Source of the DNA: Streptomyces sp. cf386
Lineage (GTDB): Bacteria; Actinomycetota; Actinomycetes; Streptomycetales; Streptomycetaceae
DNA length: 64,000 bases
Direction of reading: 5' to 3'
NCBI RefSeq assembly: GCF_900103585.1
Contig: NZ_FNHV01000031.1
Span: 23,124-87,123, forward strand
Positions within the stretch are counted from its first letter, which is position 1. Each line of letters opens with the position of its first letter. Both the position numbers and the translations under genes were made by a program. Below the pieces are notes generated by a model. The model did not search any database. It saw only the letters and a program-made list of their open reading frames with translations, and was not told the origin of the DNA. Shown here piece by piece: positions 61,843 through 64,000 of this stretch.

Positions 61843-63528
61843 TTGAGTCATCCGCATCCTGAACTCGGCTCGCCCCCGCCGCTCCCCGAAGGCGGCCTGC
61901 GGGTCACCCCGCTCGGCGGCCTCGGCGAGATCGGCCGAAACATGACGGTCTTCGAGTACGGCGGCCGCCTGCTGATCGTCGACTGCGGAGTGCTCTTCCC
62001 CGAGGAGGAGCAGCCCGGAATCGACCTGATCCTGCCGGACTTCTCGTCCATCAGAGACCGCCTCGACGACATCGAGGGCATCGTCCTCACGCACGGCCAC
62101 GAGGACCACATCGGCGGCGTCCCCTTCCTGCTCCGCGAGAAGCCGGACATCCCGCTGATCGGCTCCAAGCTGACCCTCGCCCTCATCGAGGCCAAGCTCC
62201 AGGAGCACCGCATCCGCCCGTACACGCTCGAGGTGGCCGAGGGGCACCGCGAGCGCATCGGCCCCTTCGACTGCGAGTTCGTCGCGGTCAACCACTCCAT
62301 CCCGGACGCCCTGGCGGTCGCCATCCGCACCCCCGCGGGCATGGTGGTCCACACCGGCGACTTCAAGATGGACCAGCTCCCGCTGGACAACCGTCTGACG
62401 GATCTACACGCGTTCGCACGGCTGAGCGAGGAAGGCATCGACCTCCTCCTCTCCGACTCCACGAACGCCGAGGTCCCGGGGTTCGTTCCGCCCGAGCGCG
62501 ACATCTCCAACGTGCTGCGCCAGGTGTTCGCGGGCGCCCGCAAGCGGATCATCGTGGCCAGCTTCGCCAGCCACATCCACCGCATCCAGCAGATCCTGGA
62601 CGCGGCCCACGAGTACGGCCGCCGGGTCGCCTTCGTCGGTCGCTCGATGGTCCGCAACATGGGCATCGCGCGCGACCTGGGGTACCTGAAGGTCCCGCCG
62701 GGCCTGGTGGTGGACGTCAAGACGCTGGACGACCTCCCGGACAGCCAGGTCGTGCTCGTCTGCACGGGCTCGCAGGGCGAACCGATGGCAGCCCTGTCGA
62801 GGATGGCCAACCGCGACCACCAGATCCGCATCGTCGACGGCGACACGGTGATCCTCGCGTCGTCCCTCATCCCCGGCAACGAGAACGCGGTCTACCGCGT
62901 CATCAACGGCCTGACCCGCTGGGGTGCGAACGTCGTCCACAAGGGCAACGCCAAGGTCCACGTCTCGGGCCATGCGTCTGCGGGCGAACTCCTGTACTTC
63001 TACAACATCTGCCGCCCGAAGAACCTGATGCCGGTGCACGGCGAATGGCGCCACCTGCGCGCCAACGCCGAACTGGGCGCCCTGACCGGCGTCCCGCACG
63101 ACCGCATCGTCATCGCCGAGGACGGCGTCGCCGTCGACCTCATCGAGGGCAAGGCGAAGATCTCCGGCAAGGTCCAGGCGGGCTACGTGTACGTCGACGG
63201 CCTCTCAGTGGGCGACGTGGGCGAGCCGGCACTCAAGGACCGCAAGATCCTCGGCGATGAGGGCATCATCTCGGTCTTCGTGGTGGTGGACTCGTCCACT
63301 GGCAAGATCACGGGTGGCCCGCACATCCAGGCCCGAGGCTCCGGTATCGAGGACTCGGCCTTCGGCGATGTCATCCCGAAGATCACGGAGGTGCTGGAGC
63401 GCTCAGCCCAGGACGGCGTGGTCGAACCCCACCAGTTGCAGCAGCTGGTGCGCCGGACCCTGGGCAAGTGGGTCTCGGACACGTATCGACGCAGGCCGAT
63501 GATCCTGCCTGTGGTGGTGGAGGTCTGA
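61843..63528 (+). CDS. rnj: ribonuclease J
   Basis: A protein of 561 residues. Metallo-beta-lactamase/beta-CASP nuclease: HGHEDHIGG zinc motif, then VNHSIPD, HTGDFK, SDSTNAE and CTGSQGEP motifs in family order, and a C-terminal domain. Endo/5'-3' exonuclease in RNA maturation and decay. The frame is open from 61660, but TTG 61843 with GAGGAG six bases upstream starts MSHPHPELG and gives the usual length; the upstream part reads like translated leader. Confidence 0.95.
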   Translation: MSHPHPELGSPPPLPEGGLRVTPLGGLGEIGRNMTVFEYGGRLLIVDCGVLFPEEEQPGIDLILPDFSSIRDRLDDIEGIVLTHGHEDHIGGVPFLLREKPDIPLIGSKLTLALIEAKLQEHRIRPYTLEVAEGHRERIGPFDCEFVAVNHSIPDALAVAIRTPAGMVVHTGDFKMDQLPLDNRLTDLHAFARLSEEGIDLLLSDSTNAEVPGFVPPERDISNVLRQVFAGARKRIIVASFASHIHRIQQILDAAHEYGRRVAFVGRSMVRNMGIARDLGYLKVPPGLVVDVKTLDDLPDSQVVLVCTGSQGEPMAALSRMANRDHQIRIVDGDTVILASSLIPGNENAVYRVINGLTRWGANVVHKGNAKVHVSGHASAGELLYFYNICRPKNLMPVHGEWRHLRANAELGALTGVPHDRIVIAEDGVAVDLIEGKAKISGKVQAGYVYVDGLSVGDVGEPALKDRKILGDEGIISVFVVVDSSTGKITGGPHIQARGSGIEDSAFGDVIPKITEVLERSAQDGVVEPHQLQQLVRRTLGKWVSDTYRRRPMILPVVVEV

Positions 63529-63559
63529 CGGTCCGTCGGACGCCGCACCGTGTGAACCA

Positions 63560-63599
63560 GGAGCGGGGCGCCTCGATTTGCATCGAGGCGCCCCGCTCC
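63560..63599 (+). terminator. terminator after RNase J
   Basis: A perfect 18-bp stem (63560-63577 with 63582-63599) and a four-base loop. It separates rnj from the rRNA operon promoters. Confidence 0.92.
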
Positions 63600-63660
63600 A
63601 GTACGTTTACGGCTCCGCCTGAACGGGAACCCGGCAGCTTCGTGCGCCGGAGCCAGCTCC

Positions 63661-64000
63661 CAGAGGGGGCGGGAATTCCGACTCAGAATCTCTGATAAAG
63701 TCGGAAGCGCCGGAAAGGGAAACGCGAGAGCGGGAACCTGGAAAGCACCGAGGAAATCGGATCGGAAAAGGATCTGATAGAGTCGGAAACGCAAGAACGA
63801 AGGGAAGCGCCCGGAGGAAAGCCCGAGAGGGTGAGTACAAAGGAAGCGTCCGTTCCTTGAGAACTCAACAGCGTGCCAAAAATCAACGCCAGATTAGTTG
63901 ATACCCCGTCTCCGGCCGGATCACCGGTTGGGACGAGGTTCCTTTGAAGAAAACACAGCGAGGACGCTGTGAACGGCCGGGCTTATTCCGCCTGGCTGTT
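63661..64000 (+). promoter_or_regulatory. rRNA operon promoter and leader region
   Basis: Two near-identical elements TCTGATA[A/G]AGTCGGAA[G/A]CGC lie at 63691-63710 and 63773-63792 (82 bases apart), consistent with tandem rrn promoters that Streptomyces use. The leader box TTGAGAACTCAACAGCGTG (63857-63875) is the conserved sequence before Streptomyces 16S genes, and the window ends in GGCCGGGCTTATTCCGCC-type leader. The 16S gene should begin shortly after base 64000. Exact -35/-10 assignments are not certain. Confidence 0.75.

Noticed and set aside
63857..64000. 16S rRNA gene inside the window
   Set aside because: Only the leader is present; the conserved 16S start sequence is not reached before base 64000.

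Overview
The window comes from the chromosome of a Streptomyces or very close relative. The evidence is uniformly high GC with GTG/TTG starts, a bldB-type DUF397 regulator, a Streptomyces-type ESX (type VII secretion, T7SS) locus and the block rpsO-pnp-M16 protease-dapB-thyX-dapA-RNase J. The right edge runs into the promoter and leader of an rRNA operon whose 16S gene begins just outside.

Layout. (1) 94-7144: bldB, an unknown gene overlapping eccE, then divergently eccB, esxB-esxA and a mycosin protease; this is the left half of the secretion machine. (2) 7147-14185: two more substrates or partners, a second mycosin, a decayed regulatory trio (RsbW-like ATPase and XRE/DUF5753 regulator, both broken, plus an intact DUF397 gene), a hypothetical membrane protein and the last gene of cargo cassette A. 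(3) 13478-32028: cargo region, with cassettes A (minus), B (plus), E (minus) and F (plus), a frameshifted large WXG protein, exported proteins and accessory membrane proteins. (4) 32268-38498: a minus-strand run encoding a third mycosin and three membrane-anchored surface proteins with Pro/Gln-rich cytoplasmic tails, one a PQQ-type propeller and one with an HExxH zinc-protease site. (5) 38847-47047: cassettes C (plus, intact) and D (minus, mostly broken) with accessory genes. (6) 47127-52791: eccC and eccD, the right half of the machine, divergently arranged. (7) 53027-64000: housekeeping genes (ribosome, RNA decay, lysine/DAP and dTMP synthesis) and the rrn promoter region.

How it fits together. 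EccB, C, D and E form the membrane channel, EsxA/EsxB are the canonical substrate pair, and three mycosins sit at the surface. The stretch between the two halves of the machine is filled with repeated cargo modules. Type 1 (A, B, C, D) is a small partner with the motif LDxACxxFxxxW, then a large W-x-G protein with a GFNPxPG start and a hydrophobic hairpin, then a soluble protein ending in -FG. Type 2 (E, F) is a small helical protein, then a large W-x-G protein ending VREVFG, then a roughly 212-residue protein. Eight proteins of unrelated length, including EsxB, end in the same C-terminal signature ([PV]-F-G). This resembles in position the C-terminal signal by which mycobacterial EsxB engages EccC, and it is the most interesting signal I see.

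Lesions (frameshifts, a nonsense codon, a 4-bp duplication, an internal deletion) are confined to accessory genes. The machinery and housekeeping genes are open throughout, which favours real cargo turnover over poor sequence quality.
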